DNA from: Promicromonospora sp. Populi
GTDB lineage: Bacteria; Actinomycetota; Actinomycetes; Actinomycetales; Cellulomonadaceae
Assembly (NCBI RefSeq): GCF_041081105.1
Contig: NZ_CP163528.1
Coordinates: 4,836,001 to 4,900,000 of the forward strand
Direction of reading: 5' to 3'
Length of the DNA stretch: 64,000 bases
In this document: positions 33,770 to 42,386 of the stretch, in pieces
Layout: each line of letters begins with the position of its first letter
Position numbering within the stretch: position 1 is the first letter of the stretch
Notes under the pieces: model-generated
What the model was told of the DNA's origin: nothing
Databases searched by the model: none
What the model saw: the letters and a program-made list of their open reading frames with translations, nothing else
Made by a program: the position numbers and the translations under genes

Positions 33770-34558
33770 ATGACCGAACCCTCCCTGCTGCTCCGGGCCT
33801 ACGACGAGCAGCTCCGCACCGACGCCGAGACCCCGAGCGCGCTGACCGTGAACCTCCTGGGCCCCCTGCGGCTGGTGACCTTCCTCGGCGGGCGCGGCTT
33901 TGTGACCTACCGCGACCTCGGCGGCGCCGACGAGGCGGGGGTGCGGGGGCTCGTCGACGAGGCAGTCGCCCACTTCCGGGCCGACGGCGGCATCACCCAC
34001 GTCGAGTGGAAGACCCGCGGCCACGACCACGCCCCGGGCCTGCACGAGGCGCTGCTGGGGCACGGGTTCGTCCAGGAGGAGTCGGAGTCGATCATGATCG
34101 GCGACGCCACCGCTCTCGCGGTGGATGTCCCGCTGCCCGACGGAGTGACCCTGCGCCGGATCACGGATGAGCCTGATGTTCGGGCCATGTGCGCCATGCA
34201 GGACGAGGTGTTCGGCGCCCCGGCGTCGGACAAGACGGCGAACGCCATCCTGCGCCGCCTGGGTCTCGACGACGGCATGGAGCTCTGGGTCGCGGAGGCC
34301 GGCGGGGAGATAGTCACCGCTGGCCGGCTGGAGCCGGTGGCGGGCACCGACTTCGCCGGGATCTGGGGCGGCTGCTCCCGGCCCGAGTGGCGGGGGCGCG
34401 GCATCTACCGCGCGCTGACGGCGGCTCGCGCGCGCTCGGCCCTCGCACTGGGCAAGACCCTGATCAACAGCGACTCGACCGAGTACTCCCGCCCCATCCT
34501 GGAGCGCTACGGCCTGGTCAAGGTGTCCACGACGACGCCCTACTCCTGGGAGCGCTGA
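33770..34558 (+). CDS. GNAT-family N-acetyltransferase
   Basis: The 262-residue product ends in a GNAT domain with the acetyl-CoA loop CSRPEWRGRGIYRALTAA (motif A variant) and the end YGLVKVSTTTPYSW. The N-terminal 130 residues form a partner half common in actinobacterial GNATs. I used the ATG at 33770 (MTEPSLLLRAYDEQLR); the long upstream extension has no support. Substrate unknown. Its 3' end overlaps the next GNAT gene tail-to-tail by 19 bases. The gap from the sensor operon (33602-33769) holds the two divergent promoters only. Confidence 0.82.
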   Translation: MTEPSLLLRAYDEQLRTDAETPSALTVNLLGPLRLVTFLGGRGFVTYRDLGGADEAGVRGLVDEAVAHFRADGGITHVEWKTRGHDHAPGLHEALLGHGFVQEESESIMIGDATALAVDVPLPDGVTLRRITDEPDVRAMCAMQDEVFGAPASDKTANAILRRLGLDDGMELWVAEAGGEIVTAGRLEPVAGTDFAGIWGGCSRPEWRGRGIYRALTAARARSALALGKTLINSDSTEYSRPILERYGLVKVSTTTPYSWER

Positions 34559-35079
34559 CGCCGCCGGCCCATGATGTTCGCCGGCTCGGTCACGCCGGCG
34601 TAGCGGAACCCGGGCACCAGGTCGACGAACCCCAGGCGCCGGTAGAGCACCTTGGCCCGGTCGGCGGGGTCGGCGGTGGTGGACAGCAGGGTGTGCCGGT
34701 GCGGGGTCCGGGCGAGCAGCTCGCGCAGCAGCGCCGTGCCGAACCCCCGCCCCTGGTGCTCCGGCAGGATCTCCAGCTCGTTGAGCTCGAACGTGTCCTC
34801 GGTCCAGCCGGAGTGGCCGGCCTCGGCGAGCGCCGGCCCGACCTGCTGCGGCCACCAGTGGTCACGCTGGTAGTCGAACCCGTAGACGAACCCCACGAGG
34901 GCGTCGCCGTCGAACGCGCCGAGCGTCAGCGCGCCGTCGTAGAGCGGGAGGTAGGCCAGCCGGGTGTCGCGGAAGTGGTCGCGGCGCTCGGCGGAGTAGT
35001 CGAAGGCGCGCTGGTAGATCCGGGCCAGCTCGTCCGCACGCCGCAGCACCTCGGGTGTCTCGAGGACGCGGATCGTCAT
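34540..35079 (-). CDS. GNAT-family N-acetyltransferase
   Basis: The 179-residue product has the GNAT core: GAFDGDALVGFVYGFDY, FELNELEILPEHQGRGFGTA (motif A with Q-G-R-G-F-G), and KVLYRRLGFVDLV. TAAGTT lies 7 bases before the ATG at 35079, so I prefer it over a TTG three codons upstream. Substrate unknown. The gene converges on the other GNAT gene with a 19-base overlap. Confidence 0.88.
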   Translation of the reverse strand: MTIRVLETPEVLRRADELARIYQRAFDYSAERRDHFRDTRLAYLPLYDGALTLGAFDGDALVGFVYGFDYQRDHWWPQQVGPALAEAGHSGWTEDTFELNELEILPEHQGRGFGTALLRELLARTPHRHTLLSTTADPADRAKVLYRRLGFVDLVPGFRYAGVTEPANIMGRRRQRSQE

Positions 35080-35212
35080 GCCCGCCAACTTAACCCGGTG
35101 AGATCCAGCAGGGGCGGAACGGCGACGGAGCCGGGTGCGTTTACGGTACGAAGTTGGACAAGCGTCCTAGACTCGTGGACGCAGGGATTTCTTACGAGGC
35201 GGAGTGTGTGTC

Positions 35213-35653
35213 GTGGTTCAAGGCAAGGTCATCAGGTTCGATGAGGTTCGCGGCTACGGATTCGTTGCTCCCGACACGGGCGGCGACGACGTGTTCATCC
35301 ACGTCAACGATCTCGAGTTCGACAAGCGCCACCTTGCGGTGGGCGCGGTGGTGGACTTCGAGGTGGAGGACGGCGACCGGGGCCTGAAGGCCTCGACGGT
35401 CACCCTGGTCGCAGCGGCTCCGGTCCCGGCGATGGCGGCGTCCGCCGCCGGCACGGGTCTGCCCGCCGCTCCCGCCTTTCTTTCGCTGCCTGACGCCGGT
35501 TCGCGGCCCGACGGCGAAGGGCCGTCCGAGCGGGAGCTTGCGGTCGAGGTGACCGAGGTGCTGCTCGCGGCGGTGCCGACGCTCACCGCTGAGCAGGTGC
35601 TGGCGACCCGGGGTGCGTTCGTCGCTGTGGCGCGCTCGCACGGTTGGGTCTGA
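35213..35653 (+). CDS. Cold-shock-domain protein with C-terminal extension
   Basis: Residues 1-70 are a cold-shock domain with RNP1-like YGFVAPDTGG and RNP2-like DVFIHVNDLE, which binds single-stranded nucleic acid. A 75-residue extension follows, with an Ala/Pro linker and a helical RELAVEVTEVLLAAVPTLTA segment, as seen in the larger actinobacterial cold-shock proteins. The start is the GTG at 35213, with GGAG 8 bases upstream; three further upstream codons are in frame but lack that spacing. The gap to the next gene (35654-35892) holds an inverted repeat and probable promoter of the peptide importer. Confidence 0.92.
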   Translation: MVQGKVIRFDEVRGYGFVAPDTGGDDVFIHVNDLEFDKRHLAVGAVVDFEVEDGDRGLKASTVTLVAAAPVPAMAASAAGTGLPAAPAFLSLPDAGSRPDGEGPSERELAVEVTEVLLAAVPTLTAEQVLATRGAFVAVARSHGWV

Positions 35654-35690
35654 CCTTTCACCCATGGGTGTTAACGCCCTGTTTCGGCCC

Positions 35691-35729
35691 CTGATATGCG
35701 GCGACCGGGCCGCTACAGCGCGATATCAG
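35691..35729. promoter_or_regulatory. Inverted repeat upstream of the peptide SBP gene
   Basis: CTGATAT (35691-35697) and ATATCAG (35723-35729) form a spaced inverted repeat about 165 bases before the SBP start, followed by TCGGTAACGA at 35731-35740, a 10-mer that recurs at 60677-60686 upstream of the other SBP gene. It could be an operator pair. Evidence is weak. Confidence 0.3.
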
Positions 35730-35892
35730 GTCGGTAACGATCGGATCCAGCAAACGGCGAAGTAGGGCAAACCCTCCCATCGCGTGAGTAGCGTGAGCGG
35801 AAACCATGACGGTGACGGACGTCTCAATCGTCAGCGCGCGCTGCGGCGCGCAGGCTGGCAGCCCGCCATCGGCATCCCCTTGAGGAGGAACA

Positions 35893-37707
35893 TTGAAGAT
35901 CAGGCGACTGAGCGCCGCCGTTGCGGTGGCCGCCACGAGCGCGCTGCTGTTCTCGGCGTGCACCAGCCCGGCGGGCAGCGATGACCCGGCTGACGGGGAG
36001 TCCACTGCGTCCTCGGCTTCGGCCGACGGCCCGTGCAAGGCCGATCTCGGCGAGGTCACCACCGCCGACGGGGAGGTCCGGGTGTCTGTCGAGGACGAGT
36101 TCCTCGGCTACAACTCCAACACCCCGGAGACCTACTCCGTCTACAACAGCGCGGTCACCGAGCGCCTGTTCGGCAACTTCTGGTACTTCGGCGACGACGG
36201 CTCCATCTGCACCGACGAGGAGTGGGGCACCTACGAGGCCGTGACCGAGGACCCGCTGCAGGTCCAGTACACCCTCAATGACGAGGCGGTCTGGTCGGAC
36301 GGCACGCCGATCACCTACGCGGACTACCTGCTCGACTGGGCCACTCAGGCGATCACCGAGGACGGCACGGTCACGGACGACGGCTCCGAGACGCCGCTCT
36401 TCAACCACATCTCCGGCCTGACGCTGGGCGACTACGTCCCCGCCGGCCCGCAGGCGGACTCCCCGGACGCCAAGACGTTCACGTACGACTACGAGCGTGT
36501 GTACGCCGACTGGAAGATCCAGATCGGCTCGCCGTTCCCGGCGCACGTCGTCGCCGAGCAGGTGGGCATCACCACCGAGGAGCTCGTCACCGCCATCCAG
36601 GACCTCGACCTGGACGTCCTGGAGCAGGCCGCAGAGTTCTGGGACACGGGCTGGCTGTCGCAGCCGGGCCAGGTCCCGGACCCGGCGATCACCCCCGTCA
36701 GCAGCCAGTACAACTTCAAGGCCGACGGCTGGGAAGCCGGTCAGTACATCACTCTTGAGGCGAACACCGAGTACTGGGGCACGCCTGCCGCCACGCAGGA
36801 GCTCACGTTCCGCTTTGTCGCCGCGGACGCGCAGATCCAGGCGCTCGCCAACGGTGACCTGGACGCGATCAACCCGAACGGCCCGACCGTCGACACGACG
36901 ACGCAGCTCGAGCAGCTCGGCAACTCGGTCACGGTTGACACCAACCAGACCCTGACCTGGGAGCACCTCGACTTCAACTTCAACTCCGGCATCTTCGCCG
37001 AGAGCCTGGAGGCCCGTGAGGCGTTCGCGCTCTGCGTGCCGCGCCAGAAGATCGTGGACGACCTGATCGCGCCGATCGACCCCGAGGCCGTCGTCATGGA
37101 CGCCCGCGAGGTCTTCCCGTTCCAGGACAACTACGCGGACGTCGTGGAGCAGTCCTACGACGGCCGGTACGACGCTGTTGACCTCGACGCCGCCACGGAG
37201 CAGTTCGCCGCTGCCGGCCTCGAGGACGGTGTGGAGGTCCGGATCGGCTACGCCGCGCCGAACCCGCGCCGTGCCGCCGAGGTCGAGGCCATCAAGGCCT
37301 CGTGCGACCAGGTGGGCTTCAACATCGTCGACTCCGCTGCGCCGGACTTCTTCGACCAGGACCTGCCGAACGGTGACTACGAGGTAGCGCTGTTCGCCTG
37401 GGCCGGCTCGGGCCAGATCGCCTCGGGTCAGAACATCTACGGCACGGACCAGCCGCAGAACTACGGTGGCTACTCCGACGAGACCGTCGATGCGGCATGG
37501 GAGACCCTGGCCTCGACCACGGACGAGGCGGTGCACGCCGAGCAGATCGTGATCATCGAGACGCAGCTGTGGGACACGCTCTTCGGTATCCCGCTGTTCG
37601 CCCACCCGGGTGTGATCGCCAGCAGCTCGAGCCTGGAGAACGTGCGCAACACCGCCGCCCAGAGCGGCGTCGTGTGGAACGCCGAGCAGTGGGCCCGCGC
37701 CTCCTGA
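35893..37707 (+). CDS. Peptide ABC transporter substrate-binding lipoprotein (SBP_bac_5)
   Basis: This is the extracytoplasmic binding protein of an Opp/Dpp-type importer. The 604-residue chain has a lipoprotein signal peptide with the lipobox LFSAC, an acidic mature start, and the family-5 SBP fold: YNSNTPETYSVYNSAVTERL, WSDGTPITYADYLLDW, PAHVVAEQVG, NGDLDAINPNGPTVDT, and a final IPLFAHPGVIASSS. The start is TTG (35893) with GAGGAGG 6 bases upstream, so TTG is favoured over later codons. A strong hairpin follows the stop and separates it from the permease genes, which should raise SBP levels over them. The substrate is probably oligopeptides. Confidence 0.93.
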   Translation: MKIRRLSAAVAVAATSALLFSACTSPAGSDDPADGESTASSASADGPCKADLGEVTTADGEVRVSVEDEFLGYNSNTPETYSVYNSAVTERLFGNFWYFGDDGSICTDEEWGTYEAVTEDPLQVQYTLNDEAVWSDGTPITYADYLLDWATQAITEDGTVTDDGSETPLFNHISGLTLGDYVPAGPQADSPDAKTFTYDYERVYADWKIQIGSPFPAHVVAEQVGITTEELVTAIQDLDLDVLEQAAEFWDTGWLSQPGQVPDPAITPVSSQYNFKADGWEAGQYITLEANTEYWGTPAATQELTFRFVAADAQIQALANGDLDAINPNGPTVDTTTQLEQLGNSVTVDTNQTLTWEHLDFNFNSGIFAESLEAREAFALCVPRQKIVDDLIAPIDPEAVVMDAREVFPFQDNYADVVEQSYDGRYDAVDLDAATEQFAAAGLEDGVEVRIGYAAPNPRRAAEVEAIKASCDQVGFNIVDSAAPDFFDQDLPNGDYEVALFAWAGSGQIASGQNIYGTDQPQNYGGYSDETVDAAWETLASTTDEAVHAEQIVIIETQLWDTLFGIPLFAHPGVIASSSSLENVRNTAAQSGVVWNAEQWARAS

Positions 37708-37725
37708 CGCGAGCCTGACGCAAGT

Positions 37726-37763
37726 CCTGCGGGGAAGGGAGCGCCTGTTCCCTTCCCCGCAGG
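37726..37763 (+). terminator. Hairpin after the peptide SBP gene
   Basis: A perfect 15-bp inverted repeat (37726-37740 and 37749-37763) has an 8-base loop, 19 bases after the SBP stop and 155 bases before the permease. It can act as a partial terminator or an mRNA stabiliser. Confidence 0.75.
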
Positions 37764-37917
37764 GCTGTTCGCCACCATGCTGTTTGCCGGCACCCAGGAT
37801 TATTTCCGGGCCTGACCAGGGTCGATGGCGGCAATTTTCATCCGGTGTCCTATAGTGACACGCTGATCGCTTTCCCCAGCAGACGCCGTGCTGCGTCCGC
37901 CTCGAAGGGTCCACCCC

Positions 37918-39438
37918 GTGCTCAAGTTCATCCTCCGGCGCATCGGCGTCTCGGCGCTCGTGCTGCTCGGCGCCTCATTGCTCATGTTCATCCTGACCAT
38001 CAACTCAGGCGATCCCCTCGGGGACCTCCGGGAGTCGAACGACCCGAACCGCGCGCAGCTCATGGCCGAGCGCACCGAGCGGTTGCGGCTCGACGACAAT
38101 CCGTTGGAGCGCTACTGGGACTGGCTGAGCGGAGTCGGAGGCTGCTTCACCGGCAACTGCGACCTCGGCACGACCATCAACGGCATCGATGTGCTGACCC
38201 TGACCCAGCAGGCGGCGTCCTCGACGCTGCGCCTCGTCACGCTGGCCACAGTGCTCGCCATCGTCGTCGGCATCGCGCTCGGCATCCTCACGGCGATCCG
38301 CCAGTACTCGGGCTTCGACTACACGATCACGTTCAGCGCGTTCCTCTTCTTCTCGCTCCCGGTGTTCTGGGCCGCGACCCTGCTCAAGGAGTACGCGGCC
38401 ATCCAGTACAACAACTGGATAGTCGTGGGCCAGTACGCGCCACTGACCATCGTGGTCGTCGCGCTGCTGGCGGGATTCCTGCTCCAGGCGGTGCTCGGTG
38501 GAACGCGCAGACGCCGGCTCGTCACGGGGGCTGTCACGTTCGCCTTCGTGGCCGTGCTGCTCTTCGTCTTCAACGCGCTCGACTGGTGGCGCCACCCGAT
38601 GTTCGGCATCGGCGGTGTGCTGGCGGTCTCGGCTGCGGCAGGTGTGCTCGTCGCCGCCCTGGTCGCCGGCCTGCGCAACCGGCGGGTGCTCTACGCGGCG
38701 CTCACCACCGCCGTCGTCGGGACGATCGCCTACTTGCTCACCGCCCCGCTGCTGGTCAATGAACCGTCCTGGCTGCTGCTCGCTGTGCTCTTTGTGGTGT
38801 CGGTCCTGGTCTCGGTAGCCATCGGTTTCGCCTGGGGTGGTTACACACGCAAGCAGGCAATGATCGTCACCGGCATCACGGGAGTCATCACGAGCATCAT
38901 GGTCGTGGCCGACATCCTCATCGCGCACTGGGCCAGCTTCCTGAGCATCAAGTCGCGCCCCATCTCGACGATCGGCTCGCAGACGCCGAACTTCACCGGT
39001 GAGTTCTGGGAGCAGGCGCTCGACATCGGCACGCAGATTCTGCTGCCGACCATCCTGCTCACCCTCGTCTCGGTGGCCACGCACTCCCGCTACACCCGCT
39101 CCTCCATGCTCGAGACGCTTAACCAGGACTACGTGCGCACCGCACGCTCGAAGGGCCTGTCCGAGCGCGAGGTCATCGTCAAGCACGCGTTCCGCAACGC
39201 GCTGATCCCGATCACTACGATCGTCGCGTTCGACTTCGCCGCCCTCATCGGCGGCGCGATCATCACCGAGCAGGTATTCGGCTGGAAGGGCATGGGTGCG
39301 TTGTTCCAGGACGGCCTGCGCGCAGTCGACCCCGGTCCGGTCATGGCGTTCTTCCTGGTCACGGGCATCGCGGCCGTGCTGATGAACCTGGTGGCAGACA
39401 TCGCGTACGCGGCCCTCGACCCCCGGATCCGGCGCTGA
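37918..39438 (+). CDS. Peptide ABC transporter permease, OppB-type, with extra membrane helices
   Basis: The start matches OppB/DppB (VLKFILRRIGVSALVLLGAS), and the cytoplasmic EAA loop is clear near the end: ETLNQDYVRTARSKGLSERE with VIVKHAFRNALIPI after it. At 506 residues it is far longer than the usual 310-330. About 150-180 residues with extra hydrophobic segments (about 170-340, for example VVVALLAGFLLQAVLG, AAAGVLVAALVAGLRN and ALTTAVVGTIAYLLTAPLL) are inserted between the early helices and the EAA loop. The GTG at 37918, preceded by AAGGG, was chosen; ten upstream codons lack support. The partner permease starts 27 bases on. Confidence 0.9.
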   Translation: MLKFILRRIGVSALVLLGASLLMFILTINSGDPLGDLRESNDPNRAQLMAERTERLRLDDNPLERYWDWLSGVGGCFTGNCDLGTTINGIDVLTLTQQAASSTLRLVTLATVLAIVVGIALGILTAIRQYSGFDYTITFSAFLFFSLPVFWAATLLKEYAAIQYNNWIVVGQYAPLTIVVVALLAGFLLQAVLGGTRRRRLVTGAVTFAFVAVLLFVFNALDWWRHPMFGIGGVLAVSAAAGVLVAALVAGLRNRRVLYAALTTAVVGTIAYLLTAPLLVNEPSWLLLAVLFVVSVLVSVAIGFAWGGYTRKQAMIVTGITGVITSIMVVADILIAHWASFLSIKSRPISTIGSQTPNFTGEFWEQALDIGTQILLPTILLTLVSVATHSRYTRSSMLETLNQDYVRTARSKGLSEREVIVKHAFRNALIPITTIVAFDFAALIGGAIITEQVFGWKGMGALFQDGLRAVDPGPVMAFFLVTGIAAVLMNLVADIAYAALDPRIRR

Positions 39439-39465
39439 GCGCGGGCCACGGCAGGAGACACAGAC

Positions 39466-40464
39466 ATGAGTGATATCAGGAACAGCAATCCCGGCGGCGA
39501 GGACTACGAACCTCAGCTCTCGGCCACCAGCATCGATGCGGTCGGCCTCGCAGCCGGCGGCTCGGCAGCCCCGCTGCCCGGCGAGGACAAGTCCTACAGC
39601 CAGGGCCAGCTCGTGGCGCGCCGGTTCTTCCGGCACAAGGCCGCGCTCACCTCGATGATCGTGCTCGGCATCGTGATCATCGTGGCGTTCACCTCCATCG
39701 GCATCGGCCCGATCCCGGGTTGGTGGCCCAGGGGCTACACACTCCAGTACGACAGGATCGGCGACGGCGCGCCCAACTGGACCTACCCGTTCGGCCAGGA
39801 CACCGGCGGCAAGGACTACTTCGCCCTCGTCATGCGCGGCACGCAGTTCTCGCTGATCATCGCGTTCATCGTCGGCATCGTCTCCACTGTCGTGGGCACG
39901 CTGATCGGCGCGATCGCCGGCTTCTATCGCGGCTGGGTCGAGTCGATCCTCATGCGGATGACCGACGTCTTCATCATCATCCCGCTGCTCGCGGTCGCCG
40001 CCGTCCTCGGGCGGATGGCGGGCGGCGCCGGCATCTGGGTACTGGCCCTCGTGCTGGGCCTGGTCACCTGGACCGGCCTCGCCCGCCTGGTGCGCGGCGA
40101 GGTGCTCTCCCTGCGGGAGCGCGACTTCGTGCTCGCCGCGCGGGCCGTGGGCACGGGTCCGTGGCGCATCATCACCCGGCACGTGCTGCCCAACGCGGTC
40201 GGCGTGATCATCGTGTCCGCGACGCTCTCGATCTCCAGCGCGATCCTGCTGGAGACCTCGCTGAGCTTCCTCGGCTTCGGTGTGCAGGCGCCCGACACCT
40301 CGCTCGGCACCCTCATCAACGACTACCAGGCCGCGTTCGCCACCCGGCCGTGGCTGTTCTGGTGGCCCGGCCTGATGATCCTGACGATCGCCCTGTGCGT
40401 GAACTTCATCGGCGACGGCCTGCGCGATGCGTTCGACCCCCGCCAGAACCGGACCAAGGACTGA
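39466..40464 (+). CDS. Peptide ABC transporter permease, OppC-type
   Basis: The 332-residue permease has a hydrophilic N-terminus of about 55 residues, then six helices. It carries the OppC-type sequence FGQDTGGKDYFALVMRGTQF, the EAA loop with LRERDFVLAARAVGTGPWRI and ITRHVLPNAVGVIIV, and the end CVNFIGDGLRDAFDPRQ. It pairs with the OppB-type protein to form the membrane channel. AGGAGA lies upstream of the ATG. The fused ATPase gene starts 2 bases after its stop. Confidence 0.93.
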   Translation: MSDIRNSNPGGEDYEPQLSATSIDAVGLAAGGSAAPLPGEDKSYSQGQLVARRFFRHKAALTSMIVLGIVIIVAFTSIGIGPIPGWWPRGYTLQYDRIGDGAPNWTYPFGQDTGGKDYFALVMRGTQFSLIIAFIVGIVSTVVGTLIGAIAGFYRGWVESILMRMTDVFIIIPLLAVAAVLGRMAGGAGIWVLALVLGLVTWTGLARLVRGEVLSLRERDFVLAARAVGTGPWRIITRHVLPNAVGVIIVSATLSISSAILLETSLSFLGFGVQAPDTSLGTLINDYQAAFATRPWLFWWPGLMILTIALCVNFIGDGLRDAFDPRQNRTKD

Positions 40465-40466
40465 GC

Positions 40467-42311
40467 ATGACCACTGTTGACATCAGCTCTCCCGGTCCCG
40501 TCTCGGCGGCCGGCGACGCCGTCCTCTCCTTCGAGGACCTCACCGTCACGTTCAAGACCGAGTTCGGCGAGGTGCACGCGGTCAAGGGCATCGACCTGGA
40601 GGTACGCCCCGGGGAGGTCGTCGCGCTCGTGGGCGAGTCCGGTTCGGGCAAGTCCGTCACCTCGATGACGGCGCTCGGGCTGCTGCCCAGCAACGCCCGC
40701 GTCGGCGGCGTCATCCGCGTGGGCGACAAGGTGGTGGGCGGCCTGGACGGCCGGGGGCTGCGCAACATGCGCGGCAACGACGTGGCCATGGTGTTCCAGG
40801 AGCCCATGACCGCGCTGAACCCCGTGCTCACCATCGGCGACCAGCTCACCGAAGGCCTGCAGCTGCACGGCATCGCCTTCGGCAAGCAGGCCACGGCGCG
40901 GGCGGCGGAGCTGCTCGCCATGGTCGGCATCCCCGAGCCGGAGCGCCGGCTCAAGCAGTACCCGCACGAGCTCTCCGGCGGCCAGCGCCAGCGTGTGGTC
41001 ATCGCGATGGCGATCGCCTGCGACCCCAAGGTGATCATCGCCGACGAGCCCACCACGGCCCTCGACGTGACCGTGCAGGCCGACATCCTCGACCTGCTGC
41101 GCTCGCTCAAGGACAAGCTGAACACCGGCATCCTGCTGATCACCCACAACATGGGTGTTGTGGCGGACATGGCCGACCGCGTCGCCGTCATGCTCAAGGG
41201 CGATCTCGTGGAGACCGGCACCGCCGACCAGGTGCTCAACCACCCGCGCCACGACTACACGAAGCGCCTGCTGGCCGCCGTGCCCCACCTGGGGTCCGGG
41301 CCGGGCCAGTTCGGCGACGTCGCCCCGGTCGTCGCCGCTCCCGAGGACCTGCCCGCGCTCGACCTGGGCAACCTCGTCATCGAGTACCACCGGCTCGGCA
41401 AGCCGACGTTCCGGGCCGTCGACGACGTGTCGCTCTCCGTGGCGCAAGGCGAGATCGTGGGCCTCGTGGGCGAGTCGGGCTCCGGCAAGTCCACGATCGC
41501 CAAGTGCGCGCTCGGGCTCATCCCGGCCGCGTCGGGCTCGGTCTCCATCCTCGGCAGCGACTTCACGAGGATGCGCGGCAAGGAGCTCAAGGCCATGCGC
41601 CGGCGCATCGGTGTTGTGTTCCAGGACCCGGCGTCGTCGCTCAACCCGCGCCTGCCCATCGGCGACGTGATCGCGGAGCCCCTGGTGGTGCACAAGGAGG
41701 GCGACGACAAGTCGCGCCGCCGGCGCGTGCTGGAGCTGCTCGACGCCGTCGAGCTGCCGCGCAGCGTCTACAACCGGTACCCGCACGAGCTCTCCGGCGG
41801 CCAGCGGCAGCGCGTCAGCATCGCCCGCGCACTGACGCTCGACCCGGAGCTGCTGGTCGCGGACGAGCCGACGTCGGCCCTCGACGTGTCGGTGCAGGCC
41901 AACGTGCTGAAGATGTTCACGGCGCTGCAGGAGCGGTACAAGTTCGCCTGCCTGTTTGTGAGCCACGACCTCGCGGTGATCGACCTGCTCGCCCACCGCG
42001 TGGTGGTGCTGCAGAACGGCAAGATCGTCGAGCAGGGCCCGCGCGAGGAGGTGCTGCACCACCCCCGCGAGGAGTACACGCAGCGGCTCATCGCGGCCGC
42101 ACCCGTGCCGGAGCCGCTGGAGCAGCGCCGCCGTCGCGAGGCCCGGCACGCCCTGCTGAACCAGCTCGGCGAGGACGTCGCGGAGCTGCGGGTGGACGAC
42201 GACTACGAGCGCCCGCGCCCCCGCCAGGACGAGGGCGGCAACCCGTCGGGCCTTACCGGCTTCATGGGCGGTGTAGACGGAGGCGGTGGAGGCGGCGACG
42301 GCACCTACTGA
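40467..42311 (+). CDS. Dual-domain ABC ATP-binding protein (fused OppD-OppF type)
   Basis: The 614-residue protein carries both ATPases of the peptide importer. The first domain shows GESGSGKSVTSM, signature LSGGQRQRV, and Walker B VIIADEPTTALDVT; the second shows GESGSGKSTIAK, LSGGQRQRVS and LLVADEPTSALDVS. Each domain ends with an Opp-type C-terminal region (YTKRLLAAVPHL and YTQRLIAAAPVPEPL). The tail is Gly-rich (GGVDGGGGGG). The start ATG is 2 bases past the OppC stop. The fused form is common in actinobacteria. Confidence 0.95.
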   Translation: MTTVDISSPGPVSAAGDAVLSFEDLTVTFKTEFGEVHAVKGIDLEVRPGEVVALVGESGSGKSVTSMTALGLLPSNARVGGVIRVGDKVVGGLDGRGLRNMRGNDVAMVFQEPMTALNPVLTIGDQLTEGLQLHGIAFGKQATARAAELLAMVGIPEPERRLKQYPHELSGGQRQRVVIAMAIACDPKVIIADEPTTALDVTVQADILDLLRSLKDKLNTGILLITHNMGVVADMADRVAVMLKGDLVETGTADQVLNHPRHDYTKRLLAAVPHLGSGPGQFGDVAPVVAAPEDLPALDLGNLVIEYHRLGKPTFRAVDDVSLSVAQGEIVGLVGESGSGKSTIAKCALGLIPAASGSVSILGSDFTRMRGKELKAMRRRIGVVFQDPASSLNPRLPIGDVIAEPLVVHKEGDDKSRRRRVLELLDAVELPRSVYNRYPHELSGGQRQRVSIARALTLDPELLVADEPTSALDVSVQANVLKMFTALQERYKFACLFVSHDLAVIDLLAHRVVVLQNGKIVEQGPREEVLHHPREEYTQRLIAAAPVPEPLEQRRRREARHALLNQLGEDVAELRVDDDYERPRPRQDEGGNPSGLTGFMGGVDGGGGGGDGTY

Positions 42312-42320
42312 CCCCGCTTC

Positions 42321-42381
42321 GTTGTGGGCGTGATCGTTGCGACCATGCGTCCGTTCCAGGCGCAACGATCACGCCCACAAC
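42321..42381. terminator. Bidirectional terminator after the opp operon
   Basis: A perfect 21-bp inverted repeat (42321-42341 and 42361-42381) has a 19-base loop, between the ATPase gene and the convergent lysozyme-like gene. Confidence 0.85.
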
Positions 42382-42386
42382 AAAAG

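Noticed and set aside
38005..40182. Long minus-strand open frame of 725 codons
   Set aside because: It is antisense to the two permease genes, with Asp/Arg/His-rich shadow composition.
39720..40466. Upstream extension of the dual ATPase frame
   Set aside because: It lies over the OppC-type gene in another frame; the ATG at 40467 opens directly into the first ABC domain.
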